The translations under genes were made by a program, and so were the position numbers. Positions 1-8,877 of a stretch of 41,294 nt of DNA are shown here, piece after piece. The DNA is from an uncultured Methylocystaceae bacterium. GTDB taxonomy: Bacteria; Pseudomonadota; Alphaproteobacteria; Rhizobiales; Beijerinckiaceae. Within the stretch, counting starts at the first letter, position 1, and the number at the start of each line of letters is the position of its first letter. The DNA lies in contig CAIQCB010000063.1 in the NCBI GenBank assembly GCA_903870245.1, forward strand, positions 1-41,294, given 5' to 3'. The notes beneath the pieces are model-generated. The model worked only from the letters and a program-made list of their open reading frames with translations, was not told the DNA's origin and made no database searches.

Positions 1-703
1 AAGTAGAGAATCACAGAGCAGCACAAGGATCAATTTGCAAGAAAACCACGCCAAACATCGGCAAAACTTGCAAAAACCACTACTTCAGCGTGGCACAAAA
101 CTATACAACTTCAATGTCTTCCGAGTTCTTCACGGAAGACTAATTTCGTCAAAGCTTCGGATTGCCTCAAAGAAACTCATCATGCTTGGAATGAATTGGG
201 TGCCTGCCTGTCCCGCGGCGCCTGCCAGAGAGCGATTCGTTTTTATTCAAACCAGCCCTGTCTGACATTTGCAGTTTATATCGTCGCCATTTTTTGTTTG
301 ACGAACTGCAAATTAACCGTTGCAATTCGGCAACACTCGTAAGTTGAATTATGGCTGAAATGACGAATTGTGTCGCTTTAGTGTCAAACTTTATATCGCA
401 GGAGAATACAGATTTATCGATGAGTGAACTTGTAGCCATTTTTTCTTCGAGGAGCGCCTTTAATTTTAGGTTAATTAAAACTTAATTCTCTATAATATAC
501 TGAATATCATAATGTTTCGTGATGAGGTCGACCTAGGGCCGTCGAGGGATGTGACTTTCAAGTTACATCATATTTCAAACCCCTCTCAATAGGCTACCCT
601 TTTAGTAGACTTTATTGACCTTCGGCTTTCGCGCATGTCAAATCAGCTCAACGATCAACGAATCAAGACTTGAAACGCAAATTTGGATATAGGGGTAATG
701 TCG
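1..703. other. Leader region without a supported gene
   Basis: No open frame here has a convincing ribosome binding site or protein-like composition. The stretch is AT-richer than the gene that follows, especially around 460-520, and presumably carries the promoter and a long 5' leader of the outer-membrane gene starting at 704. An AGGGG at 691-695 is the ribosome binding site that decides that start. I could not assign a promoter with confidence. Confidence 0.5.
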
Positions 704-3700
704 ATGAAACGCACTCTTAGAAGCCAGCTTCTGCGCACAACGATTGTGGGAATTGTTGTCTTCTCTCCCGCCTATGCGTTCGCAGGCGAGGCTCAATATT
801 ATTTTCCCAAGGACGACGCGGCGAAATCATCTGACAAGTCGTCGTCCGCCGATGCAGGCAAGGATCAGGGCGGCAAGTCCGGAAAACAATCGGGCAACAA
901 GCAGGTTGCCGCTGGTAATAAAGCAGGTTCGGTGTCGGCGACGCCATCGAGCCGCGGCGGGTTTCGTCCCGATTTCGATGGAACGGGTGGCGGGGGACCT
1001 GCCGTAGCGCCAGTAGAGGGTAAAAAGAATCCCGACGACGAGGGCTACTACCTCAAAACGCGCGGCTATCGTCTTGAACCGGAGCCCGACATACCACCCT
1101 ATGTGCGTAATCTCGCCAAAACATACTCGGACTTTAAAGATATCGATTGGCTAAACGTCGGCCTCGACACCCGCACACGATATGAGTATCGCGAAAATTC
1201 CTACGTTCCTCGCGCCAACACCACGGGTATCGGAGATGCAGCGCAACGTCAGTATTACCCCTACACGCCATGGCTGCTTCGCACGCGCGGCTATGTCGGG
1301 GTGAAGGACATTTTCGATCCATTCCGATTCGTGATCGAGTTTCAGGATTCGCGCGCCTTCAACAGTCTATACCAGTTGCAGGGTCAGGACATTAACGAGA
1401 CCGAACTTCTTCAGGGTTACGGCGAACTCTATCTGAAAGACGCTCTGGGAACTGACGCCAAAGGCCAGGGCCGCGCGATTAGCATACGCGCCGGACGCAT
1501 GAAGTTCGAAGTTGGTTCCCGCCGTCTGATCGCAAGCAACGAATTCCGTAATACGACAAACAACTTTGAAGGATTTCGCCTGAGGCTGGGCGAACGCTAC
1601 AATGATGTGGATCTCGACAGTTTTCTGATGCGTCCAGTGATCCGTTATCCCTACGCATTTGATCAGCCGGAATGGAACAACTGGATCTATGGCAGCTTCC
1701 TTAGCGTTCGGAATATTTCCCCCTATTTTACGATCCAGCCCTATCTCATTGGTCGCCATCAGTATGGCGACCCGCTCAATCCCTCCGGCGCCCTCAAGGT
1801 AAAACGTGACACCCAGGCTCCCGGTCTTCGCGTTTATGGAAATTATAATAATTTCGACTGGGATCTTGATGTGATGAAGCAATTCGGCACTGTCGGAACC
1901 ATAACATCGACCTATCCCTATCTATATGGCTACAACAACATCACCACTCCCTATGGCGGCTATGCGCAGACAAAACAGCACGACGCGATCGCCTATGGAT
2001 TCGACGTCGGTTACACTTTCGCCGAACATCCCTGGAAACCGAGGTTCAGTGCGGTCTATATTTACGGTTCGGGCAACAGCAGCCCGTGGTCGAGCACGAA
2101 CAACAATGTCGATACGTTCTATGGATTTAACCAACCCTTCTCGCGTAACGATTACATTGGCTGGAACAACGTCAAGGATCCCAAGGTTCGCGTCGAGTTC
2201 GAGCCGATCAAGGACACCAAGATCGACACGGCTTTCAGCGCCTATTGGCTCGCCAGCGCGGCGGCAGCGTGGGATCGCGCCAATCTTTATGCGCCCCTTG
2301 GCAATCGTGGCACCTTCATGGGCACGGAATTTGATTTCCGCGTGCGTCAGAGGGTTAACCAGTTCATCAACATCAGCGCCAGCTATGCGCGTTTCTGGCC
2401 GGGCTCCTTCACATCAAGCTTTGCGCCGCCGACCGCACAACAATGGCCGCCAGTTAATTTTCCCGGCGGCAGCGTGCCTGGACAAACGGGAACCACCAAT
2501 GGGTTGACGGCGCGGCCAACCAATTTCTTCTATCTCGAAGCGACAGCCAATGCTTTCGGCGACGGCAAACCGATCGCCAAATTGCCCGGATCGGAATTCA
2601 TTGCTTCCTGGGAGCCAAATGCTCCCCAGTCGAAGGCCCCGAGCTGGACGGATATTTACCTCGGGTTGAATGCGGGCGGCGCATGGTCCAGGCCGAACAT
2701 TACGAGCCAGAATATTGGATGGGCCGGTTTGATTCCGACCAATACGCTTGGCAACAACAGCATTGGCGTCGCCAATTCGACGTTGACGCCGTTGCCGACC
2801 AAATTCACCAACGACATCAGCGGTTTCGTTGGCGGTTTCCAGATTGGCGCCAATTATAAATTCGCCGAGAGCTTTGTCGCCGGTGCAGAAGCCGATCTGG
2901 ATGGAACGGCCGGAAACACCAATTCCAAATGGACTCTTGGAGCGGCAAGAGGCGGCGGCAACAACCTCTTCACCAGCTATAGTCAGCGCACGACAACCTT
3001 GAGCTATCTCGGAACGATACGCGGACGCCTAGGATATCTCATCACCCCGACGCTTCAGGCCTATGGAACGGCCGGCTTCGCCTATGGCGGCGTCACCGCC
3101 GCCAACGCGAATGTGACGATCCGAAGCGGCGGAACAAATATCTTCTATTCCGGACCCCAATTTAACGGCACACTTCTGGGTTGGGCCGCCGGCGGGGGAC
3201 TGGAATGGATGTTCACTAAAGACTGGAGCGTGAAGGCCGACTATCTCTATTACAATCTTGGCAACGTCAGCATGGCCGATAACTTCTACTCGGTAACATA
3301 TGCGCCGTTCGTTCCGACGACTAATTATCTCAACAACGGCAACGCCTTCGGATTAACCGGTCTGGCTTCCGCGAACTTTAGCGGAAATGTGATCCGGGCT
3401 GGCGTCAATCGCCACTTCGATCTCTTGAACGATGACGCCAAAACGGCGGACAAGCCAGTGCTGGCGGCCGCAATCGACGCCACTGGCTCCGCCACAAAGA
3501 AAGCTGCCGCTCCGGCGCAACCTGTCAACTGGGGCGGCGCCTATGGCGGCGTCAATCTTGGCGGCATCTGGGCTACCCAGAACAGCATCAACAATGTCAC
3601 GGCCTGGCCAGCGGTTAATCGTGCGCCCCAATTCGTCAGTTCGGACGCCCTGCTTTCGGGATTGGTTCCGGCCTCCGGCACGGCGGCGCTTCTCGGCGGC

Positions 3701-4312
3701 GGACAGGTCGGCTACAATGTCGAACTTGACAAGTTGTGGAAGCTGAAACTCGTGACCGGCGTAGAAGCCGACATTCAGGGCGTTACGCCCCCGGGTACAA
3801 AAGGAACCAATACTTTCCTGACAACTCTCACTCCGGCTTCGGCCAACAATCAGGCGCTTGTATCGAAAAGCGGGGTGAATTCGCTCAACTTCATTGGCAC
3901 GGCGCGGGCCCGGTTCGGTTTCACGCTCATTCCATCTATCTTGCTCTATGGCACGGGCGGCTTGGCTTATGGAAACACCACCACCAGTCTGCAAAACTTC
4001 TCCGGCCTTGGTTCACTGGGCGGCTGGCAGGGTGGTTCGGGCAATGTCTCGAGCTTGCAGGTCGGTTGGACGGCTGGCGGTGGAACGGAATGGGCTTTCC
4101 GGGAGAACTGGAGCGTCAAGGGCGAGTATCTTTACTACGACCTTGGCAAGGCCAGCGGCTCGGTCGTGAACTACGCCTATCTTCCGGGCGCTGCGCCACA
4201 AATTGGCTCGCAGAGTCAATTTACCGAGCGTTACGCCGGCAACATCCTGCGCGCCGGCGTCAACTATCATCTGCCCGTCGAGAAGGCCGATCCCGTGGTG
4301 GCGGGCTATTAA
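704..4312 (+). CDS. Outer-membrane protein: alginate-export-like barrel fused to two Omp25/Omp31-like barrels
   Basis: The 1202-residue product starts with a Sec signal peptide (residues 1-27, cleavage after AYAFA). A Lys/Ser/Gly-rich, probably disordered segment follows to about residue 110. Residues 130-630 resemble the alginate-export porin family: many aromatic, alternating beta strands and a conserved RAGRMKFEVGSRRL strand. Two separate small barrels follow, opening with PSWTDIYLGLNAGGAW (about 647) and VNWGGAYGGVNLGGIW (about 950). Each has the glycine/aromatic strands of alphaproteobacterial Omp25/Omp31-like proteins, and they are joined by an Ala/Lys-rich linker. ATG 704 is preferred over TTG 683 and ATG 698 because AGGGG at 691-695 is correctly spaced only for 704. 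The gene stands alone and ends in a strong terminator. Export or diffusion of an anionic or sugar-like solute is a family-based guess; the three-barrel fusion is unusual. Confidence 0.85.
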   Translation: MKRTLRSQLLRTTIVGIVVFSPAYAFAGEAQYYFPKDDAAKSSDKSSSADAGKDQGGKSGKQSGNKQVAAGNKAGSVSATPSSRGGFRPDFDGTGGGGPAVAPVEGKKNPDDEGYYLKTRGYRLEPEPDIPPYVRNLAKTYSDFKDIDWLNVGLDTRTRYEYRENSYVPRANTTGIGDAAQRQYYPYTPWLLRTRGYVGVKDIFDPFRFVIEFQDSRAFNSLYQLQGQDINETELLQGYGELYLKDALGTDAKGQGRAISIRAGRMKFEVGSRRLIASNEFRNTTNNFEGFRLRLGERYNDVDLDSFLMRPVIRYPYAFDQPEWNNWIYGSFLSVRNISPYFTIQPYLIGRHQYGDPLNPSGALKVKRDTQAPGLRVYGNYNNFDWDLDVMKQFGTVGTITSTYPYLYGYNNITTPYGGYAQTKQHDAIAYGFDVGYTFAEHPWKPRFSAVYIYGSGNSSPWSSTNNNVDTFYGFNQPFSRNDYIGWNNVKDPKVRVEFEPIKDTKIDTAFSAYWLASAAAAWDRANLYAPLGNRGTFMGTEFDFRVRQRVNQFINISASYARFWPGSFTSSFAPPTAQQWPPVNFPGGSVPGQTGTTNGLTARPTNFFYLEATANAFGDGKPIAKLPGSEFIASWEPNAPQSKAPSWTDIYLGLNAGGAWSRPNITSQNIGWAGLIPTNTLGNNSIGVANSTLTPLPTKFTNDISGFVGGFQIGANYKFAESFVAGAEADLDGTAGNTNSKWTLGAARGGGNNLFTSYSQRTTTLSYLGTIRGRLGYLITPTLQAYGTAGFAYGGVTAANANVTIRSGGTNIFYSGPQFNGTLLGWAAGGGLEWMFTKDWSVKADYLYYNLGNVSMADNFYSVTYAPFVPTTNYLNNGNAFGLTGLASANFSGNVIRAGVNRHFDLLNDDAKTADKPVLAAAIDATGSATKKAAAPAQPVNWGGAYGGVNLGGIWATQNSINNVTAWPAVNRAPQFVSSDALLSGLVPASGTAALLGGGQVGYNVELDKLWKLKLVTGVEADIQGVTPPGTKGTNTFLTTLTPASANNQALVSKSGVNSLNFIGTARARFGFTLIPSILLYGTGGLAYGNTTTSLQNFSGLGSLGGWQGGSGNVSSLQVGWTAGGGTEWAFRENWSVKGEYLYYDLGKASGSVVNYAYLPGAAPQIGSQSQFTERYAGNILRAGVNYHLPVEKADPVVAGY

Positions 4313-4333
4313 AAAAAACAACCTGACAAGACT

Positions 4334-4377
4334 ACCGGACCGGACATGAAAACTTCATGTCCGGTCCGGTTTTCTTT
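4334..4377 (+). terminator. Rho-independent terminator of the outer-membrane gene
   Basis: A perfect 17-bp inverted repeat (arms 4334-4350 and 4354-4370, 3-base loop) is followed by TTTTCTTT. It lies 21 bases after the stop codon at 4312. Confidence 0.93.
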
Positions 4378-4562
4378 GGCGCCCAAAGTCGATCATGAAA
4401 GATGTATTTTTTAAGCCTAAAAATTCAGGCTAATCAATAAAATTCAGTCCGACATCAAAATAGTTTAGACACTTCCTCGCCGCCCAGGCTCGGTAACGTT
4501 CAACGACTATGTCGTTGAAACATCACCGGAGCGCGTACGAGCGAACTTTAAAACCCTCGATT

Positions 4563-6842
4563 TTATAAATTTGACTGAATTTTCAATAGCGCTGTGACCA
4601 AGGCATCGACATCTGCGCAAGTGTTATAGAAGGCAAGGGAGGGACGAACGGTCGCCTCCAGACCGAAGCGTCGCAAAATCGGTTGTGCGCAGTGATGACC
4701 TGCGCGCACGGCGATCCCTTCTCGATCCAGGGCCTTGCCAACGTCGAGCGGCTCATGGCCCGCGAGGATGAAGGAGAGGACCGAGGCTTTCTCAGCTGCC
4801 GTGCCGATCAAGGTCAGCCCCGGAACCATTTTCATTTTTTCTGTGGCGTAGACCAGCAGATCGTGCTCATAGCGCGCGATCACATCCATGCCGATGCTTT
4901 CGACATAATCGATTGCCGCGCCGAGACCGACAGCGTCGGCGATGTTCCCGGTGCCGGCTTCGAAACGCTCCGGCGCGCCCTGGTAGATGGTTTTCTCGAA
5001 CGTGACATCAGCGATCATATTGCCGCCGCCCTGCCAGGGGGACATATACGCCAGCACATCTTTCTTGCCGTAGACGACGCCAATCCCAGTCGGACCAAAC
5101 ACCTTGTGGCCGGAAAAAACGAAAAAGTCGCAACCAATGTCCTGAACGTCGATGGGTATATGCGAAACGGATTGGGCGCCATCAACCACGACGCAAGCTC
5201 CGTGACGATGCGCCATCGCCGTCATTTCTCTTACCGGCGTGACTGTGCCCAGAGCATTGGAGACCTGCGTTATCGAGACGATGCGGGTCTTCGGATTGAG
5301 CAGCTTTTCATATTCATCGAGAATAATCTGGCCGCGATCATCTACGGGAGCGACGCGCAAGCGGGCGCCGGTCTCGGCGCACAACATTTGCCAGGGTACG
5401 ATATTAGCGTGATGCTCCAGCCAGCTGATGACGATCTCGTCGCCCTTTTGGACATTGCGACGGCCCCATGCTTGCGCGATGAGATTGATCCCCTCGGTTG
5501 TGCCGCGAACGAAAATTATATCCTTCACGGAGGGAGCCTTGAGGAAGCCGCGCACCTTCTCGCGCGCCGCCTCGTAAGCATCGGTCGAGCGCGCCGCCAG
5601 CGCGTGCGCTGCCCGATGAATATTTGAGTTTTCATACTCGTAAAAATGCGCCAGCCGGTCGATCACGGACCGCGGCTTCTGAGTCGTCGCGGCGTTATCA
5701 AGCCAGATCAATGGCTTTCCATGAACTTGCTGTTGCAGTATCGGGAAGTCTTTTTTCACCCGATAGGGGTCGAAAATTCCGCGCACAGTCTCTGTCCGGG
5801 ACACCAGTTCCGGCTCATAGCCGGGCGCTGGATCTGTCGCCTGCGCCGGCACGCTTTCGTGGATGCCCGGATGGCCGCCGGCCTGCGAGAGGAAATACAG
5901 CGAGTCATGCGCGGCGGGACCCGCAGCTCCGGGCGAAACATAGCCATTGAAGCCTTCCGGGATCGGAGCCGGCGCTGGCGGGGTTAGCAAGGAGGCCGTG
6001 TCAGACAGCCGATGCGGGTCGGCGGGCGAGGGGCCGGATATGGCGTAAGTCTCTGCGCCAGGAGTGGAGGAAGGATATTGTGACGTAAGACCGGATTGAG
6101 GCTGCGTCGGATGATCGAGGGATAAGGTTTCGACCCGGGAGATCGGAGGCGGGTTTGTATGGAAATTGGGCGCCACAACGGGCGATTGGGCGCCGTCAGA
6201 ACGCGCAGCTAAAGCCGCTTCATCAAGAAAATAATAATGTTCGGCTTGATCCGGACGTATGCCGCCCGGCGTGGCGTTTGGATGCACGCCCAGCGGGTAA
6301 CCCGCGATATGCGCCGGCGGCACAAGCGAGTAATCGCCCTGGGTTAGATTTTGGTGAGATGCGCTGTCGATAACGCCGGGAATACCAATCGGTGTGGCCT
6401 GTCCGATAGAGGCGCCTGGCTGAGGCGCGTCGGCGATGCCGAAGGGACGTGTCGGCGACTGCATGCTCGTCGGCGCATTCGGCGCCGGAATATTTGGCGT
6501 TGGAACAACAGATGGAATTGTTGTTTGCGGAATGTCCGGCGGGCCATAGGGAGATTTTGCCGGTGCATGCGGCGCAACTGTATTTATGACAGACGGCGCC
6601 GGCAAATCAGGGAGTCCTGGCGTAGTCACTGGCGCGCCGATCGGCGACAGCGGTAGGCTGGAGACTGGCGCCAGCGGCGTGGCGGCGGGAGAGATCGGCG
6701 GAGTCTGAAAAAATGCGTTGGCGATCCGGGCGATCGCCTCAGGCGAGAAAGGAGCTTCGGCGTGACGCCCGACCAGATCCGGAGAAGGCGCGCCCTCAAA
6801 GGGATGGTCTGAGGGAGGTGAGGACGGCTGCGCGGAAGACAT
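4563..6842 (-). CDS. Encapsulin-cargo cysteine desulfurase (SufS-like, family 2A cargo)
   Basis: The catalytic half (about residues 356-759) is a type II, SufS/CsdA-like PLP enzyme that removes sulfur from L-cysteine as a persulfide. Visible landmarks are LDNAATTQKP, the PLP lysine K580 in FSGHK, and the catalytic cysteine C718 in RAGHHCAQP. In front lies an extension of about 355 residues, very rich in Pro, Ala, Ser and Gly and probably disordered. Within it sit an amphipathic IARIANAFF (38-46), HYYFLDEA (202-209) and LYFLSQAG (315-322). Long disordered N-terminal domains of this kind load cysteine desulfurases into family 2A encapsulins, and the shell gene is immediately upstream on the same strand. 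ATG 6842 is chosen because AGAGGAA lies 7 bases before it; TTG 6866 is less likely. The extension appears longer than the roughly 225 residues I recall for the cyanobacterial homologue. Confidence 0.93.
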   Translation of the reverse strand: MSSAQPSSPPSDHPFEGAPSPDLVGRHAEAPFSPEAIARIANAFFQTPPISPAATPLAPVSSLPLSPIGAPVTTPGLPDLPAPSVINTVAPHAPAKSPYGPPDIPQTTIPSVVPTPNIPAPNAPTSMQSPTRPFGIADAPQPGASIGQATPIGIPGVIDSASHQNLTQGDYSLVPPAHIAGYPLGVHPNATPGGIRPDQAEHYYFLDEAALAARSDGAQSPVVAPNFHTNPPPISRVETLSLDHPTQPQSGLTSQYPSSTPGAETYAISGPSPADPHRLSDTASLLTPPAPAPIPEGFNGYVSPGAAGPAAHDSLYFLSQAGGHPGIHESVPAQATDPAPGYEPELVSRTETVRGIFDPYRVKKDFPILQQQVHGKPLIWLDNAATTQKPRSVIDRLAHFYEYENSNIHRAAHALAARSTDAYEAAREKVRGFLKAPSVKDIIFVRGTTEGINLIAQAWGRRNVQKGDEIVISWLEHHANIVPWQMLCAETGARLRVAPVDDRGQIILDEYEKLLNPKTRIVSITQVSNALGTVTPVREMTAMAHRHGACVVVDGAQSVSHIPIDVQDIGCDFFVFSGHKVFGPTGIGVVYGKKDVLAYMSPWQGGGNMIADVTFEKTIYQGAPERFEAGTGNIADAVGLGAAIDYVESIGMDVIARYEHDLLVYATEKMKMVPGLTLIGTAAEKASVLSFILAGHEPLDVGKALDREGIAVRAGHHCAQPILRRFGLEATVRPSLAFYNTCADVDALVTALLKIQSNL

Positions 6843-6875
6843 GAACGTATTCCTCTGGCGTTGCAACGGCTGGTT

Positions 6876-6903
6876 ATGCGCCGGCGGGACGTCGCCGGCG
6901 CAT
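6876..6903 (-). promoter_or_regulatory. GC-rich hairpin between shell and cargo genes
   Basis: Two perfectly complementary 11-base arms (6876-6886 and 6893-6903) enclose a 6-base loop in the 85-base gap between the encapsulin stop and the desulfurase start. No run of T follows on the minus strand, so it is not a classical terminator. It could protect the 3' end of the shell message or partly attenuate transcription, giving more shell than cargo; that role is inference. Confidence 0.6.
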
Positions 6904-6927
6904 GTTTGTTAATTGCGTTCAATTCGC

Positions 6928-7875
6928 TCAGTTGTATTTATCGTCGTATTTGTGAAACTTGTTCACATCGACCTCTTCGAGAACGCCCAGAGCATCGTGC
7001 GTCAGCACAGCAGCCGAGCAATAGAGCGAGATCAGATAGGAGGCGATCGCCTTGCGGTTGATGCCCATGAAACGAACCGACAGACTGGGAGCGACCTCGC
7101 CCGGAACGCCCGGCTGGAACAGGCCAATAACGCCCTGTTTTTTCTCGCCGGTACGCAACAGCAGGATGTTCGTCTTGCCCTTGTCATTGATGTAGAGTTT
7201 GTCGCTCGGCACCAGTGGCAGGCCCCGCCATGTCAGGAAGGAGCTTCCAAAAAGCGTAACTGTTGGCGGAGGAACGCCGCGGCGCGTGCATTCCCGCCCG
7301 AAGGCGGCGATCGCGCGCGGATGGGCGAGGAAGAACGCTGGCTCTTTCCAGACTCTGGAAATCAATTCGTCCAGATCGTCCGGCTGAGGGGCCCCGGTGC
7401 GCGCCTTGATCCGCATGGATTTGTGCGCGTTGGCCAGAAAACCATATTCAGCGTTGTTGATAAGTTCTGCTTCCTGCTTTTCCTTGACCTTTTCGGTCAG
7501 GAGACGAAGCTGCTCCTGGATCTGATCGTAGGGGTGATTATAGAGATCCGACACGCGTGTCTGGACGTCGAGAACAGTCGTGACAGCGTTCATCGAATAT
7601 TCGCGCGGGGTATCTTCGTAATCCACAAAGGTTTCCGGCAGGTCGGCGTCACGATCGCGCGCCGGGCTGCACTGAACGTCCGCGTCGGTGAGGGCCGTTT
7701 CCTCTTTAACCCTGTTCAACCGATAGATGCCGGCCTCGACGGGCACCCAGGGGAGGAACGAAACAAGCCATCTTGGGGTGATCCCCGACCATTGCGGGCG
7801 GGTCTTTGTCGCATTTGCAAGCTGGCGCGCGGCCGACTCGCTTAATGTGCGACGGACTTCAGGTTCGGCAGTCAT
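6928..7875 (-). CDS. Family 2A encapsulin shell protein (SrpI-like)
   Basis: The 315-residue product has the HK97-fold encapsulin signature of the SrpI-type family 2A: an N-terminal arm with TLSESAARQLANATKT, then WLVSFLPWVPVEAGIYRLNRV, a long alpha-helical P-domain region (LYNHPYDQIQEQLRLLTEKVKEKQ) and a C-terminal A-domain ending in DVNKFHKYDDKYN. Its length fits the family. Such shells self-assemble into cytosolic compartments that hold a cysteine desulfurase; the gene directly downstream encodes one with the expected disordered extension. ATG 7875 is preferred over TTG 7893 because GAGGA lies about 7 bases upstream. Two small genes (8385-8877) are upstream on the same strand, separated by a 509-base structured gap. 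Cysteine synthase and serine acetyltransferase genes diverge from the locus. No cyclic-nucleotide-binding insert, as in family 2B shells, is seen. Confidence 0.93.
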   Translation of the reverse strand: MTAEPEVRRTLSESAARQLANATKTRPQWSGITPRWLVSFLPWVPVEAGIYRLNRVKEETALTDADVQCSPARDRDADLPETFVDYEDTPREYSMNAVTTVLDVQTRVSDLYNHPYDQIQEQLRLLTEKVKEKQEAELINNAEYGFLANAHKSMRIKARTGAPQPDDLDELISRVWKEPAFFLAHPRAIAAFGRECTRRGVPPPTVTLFGSSFLTWRGLPLVPSDKLYINDKGKTNILLLRTGEKKQGVIGLFQPGVPGEVAPSLSVRFMGINRKAIASYLISLYCSAAVLTHDALGVLEEVDVNKFHKYDDKYN

Positions 7876-8384
7876 CGAAGTTTCCTCGAACAATTGGTGA
7901 CGGCAGTTGCTATCTTTTCGGGTTTTCCAGTCTCAGCATTCAGAATGTCGAGATCGAAAAGCATGCCCGGTCTTCAGCAAGTTCACCCGAATAGGTTCTG
8001 CAAAAAAATTGGCCAAACTCAAGTATGACACAGGTAGAAAGATTTTCTTGCCGGGACTTTGTCCGATTATGTCGGATCGGACGCAGAAAGAAGAAATCTT
8101 CCCTGTAAAGATATTCTGTTTAAAACTCGCAGAGCGCATGCAGAACTAACAATTGCCTCGGGATTCCTGTTGCTTAGGACAAGAAAGGATTTATTTGATA
8201 TTCGGTCATCATTAGAATTTATATTTTCCTACATTGGGCGCGCAGATAAATAAATTCGTATTTTCTAGCTGTATTTAGATGAATATTCTCATGGGGCATT
8301 CGGGTGCTGTGCAACGATCCGGGCAAGCTCGTCTGGGATATAACTTGCTGATCAGAATTGAGAATCAATAATCGGGGCGCACCG
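7876..8384. promoter_or_regulatory. Gene-free region upstream of the encapsulin gene, with a structured element
   Basis: No supported gene lies in these 509 bases. The area 8036-8102 is rich in nested inverted repeats: an inner TCCGA-5-TCGGA palindrome (8062-8076), an overlapping GTCCG/CGGAC pairing, and outer arms around GAAAGATTT and AAATCTTCC. The encapsulin promoter is probably in this region. Whether the element is an operator, a leader RNA or the terminator of the small upstream genes cannot be settled by eye. Confidence 0.5.
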
Positions 8385-8684
8385 CTAACAGGCGGCGGGC
8401 AAGTCAATGGTTTGGATGTGGGCAAACTGCGCCGGATGATGTCTATCGGCGATGTGGGCGTCAGGGACGATCAAGGCTGTGGCAGAGTGGTTTCTCTGCC
8501 CGGAAATAATTTTGGCCGAGCGCCATGCGCTTTGAGGGTTTGAGAATATTTTTCCCTCCAGCGTCTGGAAGCTTTTTACAGAAGCGTAAAACCTGTATCC
8601 CTGACCCTGTCGGGAGTTCCCGGTTTCTTTTACGACAAGTCCAACAGCCTCTTCGTCAATTTCTATTACATAAGCGTTTGTCAT
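8385..8684 (-). CDS. Small conserved hypothetical protein next to the encapsulin locus
   Basis: The 99-residue product starts MTNAYVIEIDEEAVGLVV and contains YRFYASVKSFQTLEGKIF, then NPQSAWRSAK. It resembles small alphaproteobacterial hypothetical proteins with a compact beta-rich first half. The second half (from about residue 56) is His/Ala-rich and less protein-like, so a frameshift or extended C-terminus is possible. ATG 8684 has AGGGA 8 bases upstream. It follows a small membrane-protein gene by 10 bases, so the two are likely cotranscribed, perhaps together with the encapsulin gene. No function is assigned. Confidence 0.65.
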   Translation of the reverse strand: MTNAYVIEIDEEAVGLVVKETGNSRQGQGYRFYASVKSFQTLEGKIFSNPQSAWRSAKIISGQRNHSATALIVPDAHIADRHHPAQFAHIQTIDLPAAC

Positions 8685-8694
8685 TTTAGTTTCC

Positions 8695-8877
8695 CTAATC
8701 CGAGTAAGATTCATTTTGACGGGTGACCTTCAGCACGTTCGGCCGTCGAAAACGCGTGTCGGAACGCGCTTTTGCCGGAAGGAAGCGAACCTGCGGATAG
8801 CCGATCGCATTGAACAAAATTGCCAGCGCAGCGAGTACAGATAGCGCGCACGGCAACACAGAAATGAGATTGCTCAT
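8695..8877 (-). CDS. Small single-pass membrane protein
   Basis: The 60-residue product has one hydrophobic segment (about residues 5-25) followed by a basic tail with several Arg and Lys, suggesting the N-terminus in the membrane and a cytosolic tail. A strong AAAGGAG lies 7 bases before ATG 8877, which supports translation and this start over the upstream TTG. It is the first gene of the minus-strand group leading towards the encapsulin. A palindromic site (8960-8978) lies 83 bases upstream. I do not recognise the family. Confidence 0.65.
   Translation of the reverse strand: MSNLISVLPCALSVLAALAILFNAIGYPQVRFLPAKARSDTRFRRPNVLKVTRQNESYSD

Noticed and set aside
167-439. Minus-strand frame of 90 codons in the leader region
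   Set aside because: No ribosome binding site and no protein-like pattern; the region is AT-rich leader sequence.
3353-3994. Minus-strand frame of 213 codons inside the outer-membrane gene
   Set aside because: Antisense to the barrel region, Arg-rich and without family resemblance.
4683-5627. Plus-strand frame of 314 codons opposite the cysteine desulfurase
   Set aside because: It mirrors the codons of the well-supported minus-strand enzyme and has no recognisable domain.
6913-7845. Plus-strand frame of 310 codons opposite the encapsulin
   Set aside because: Antisense shadow of the shell gene; no ribosome binding site.
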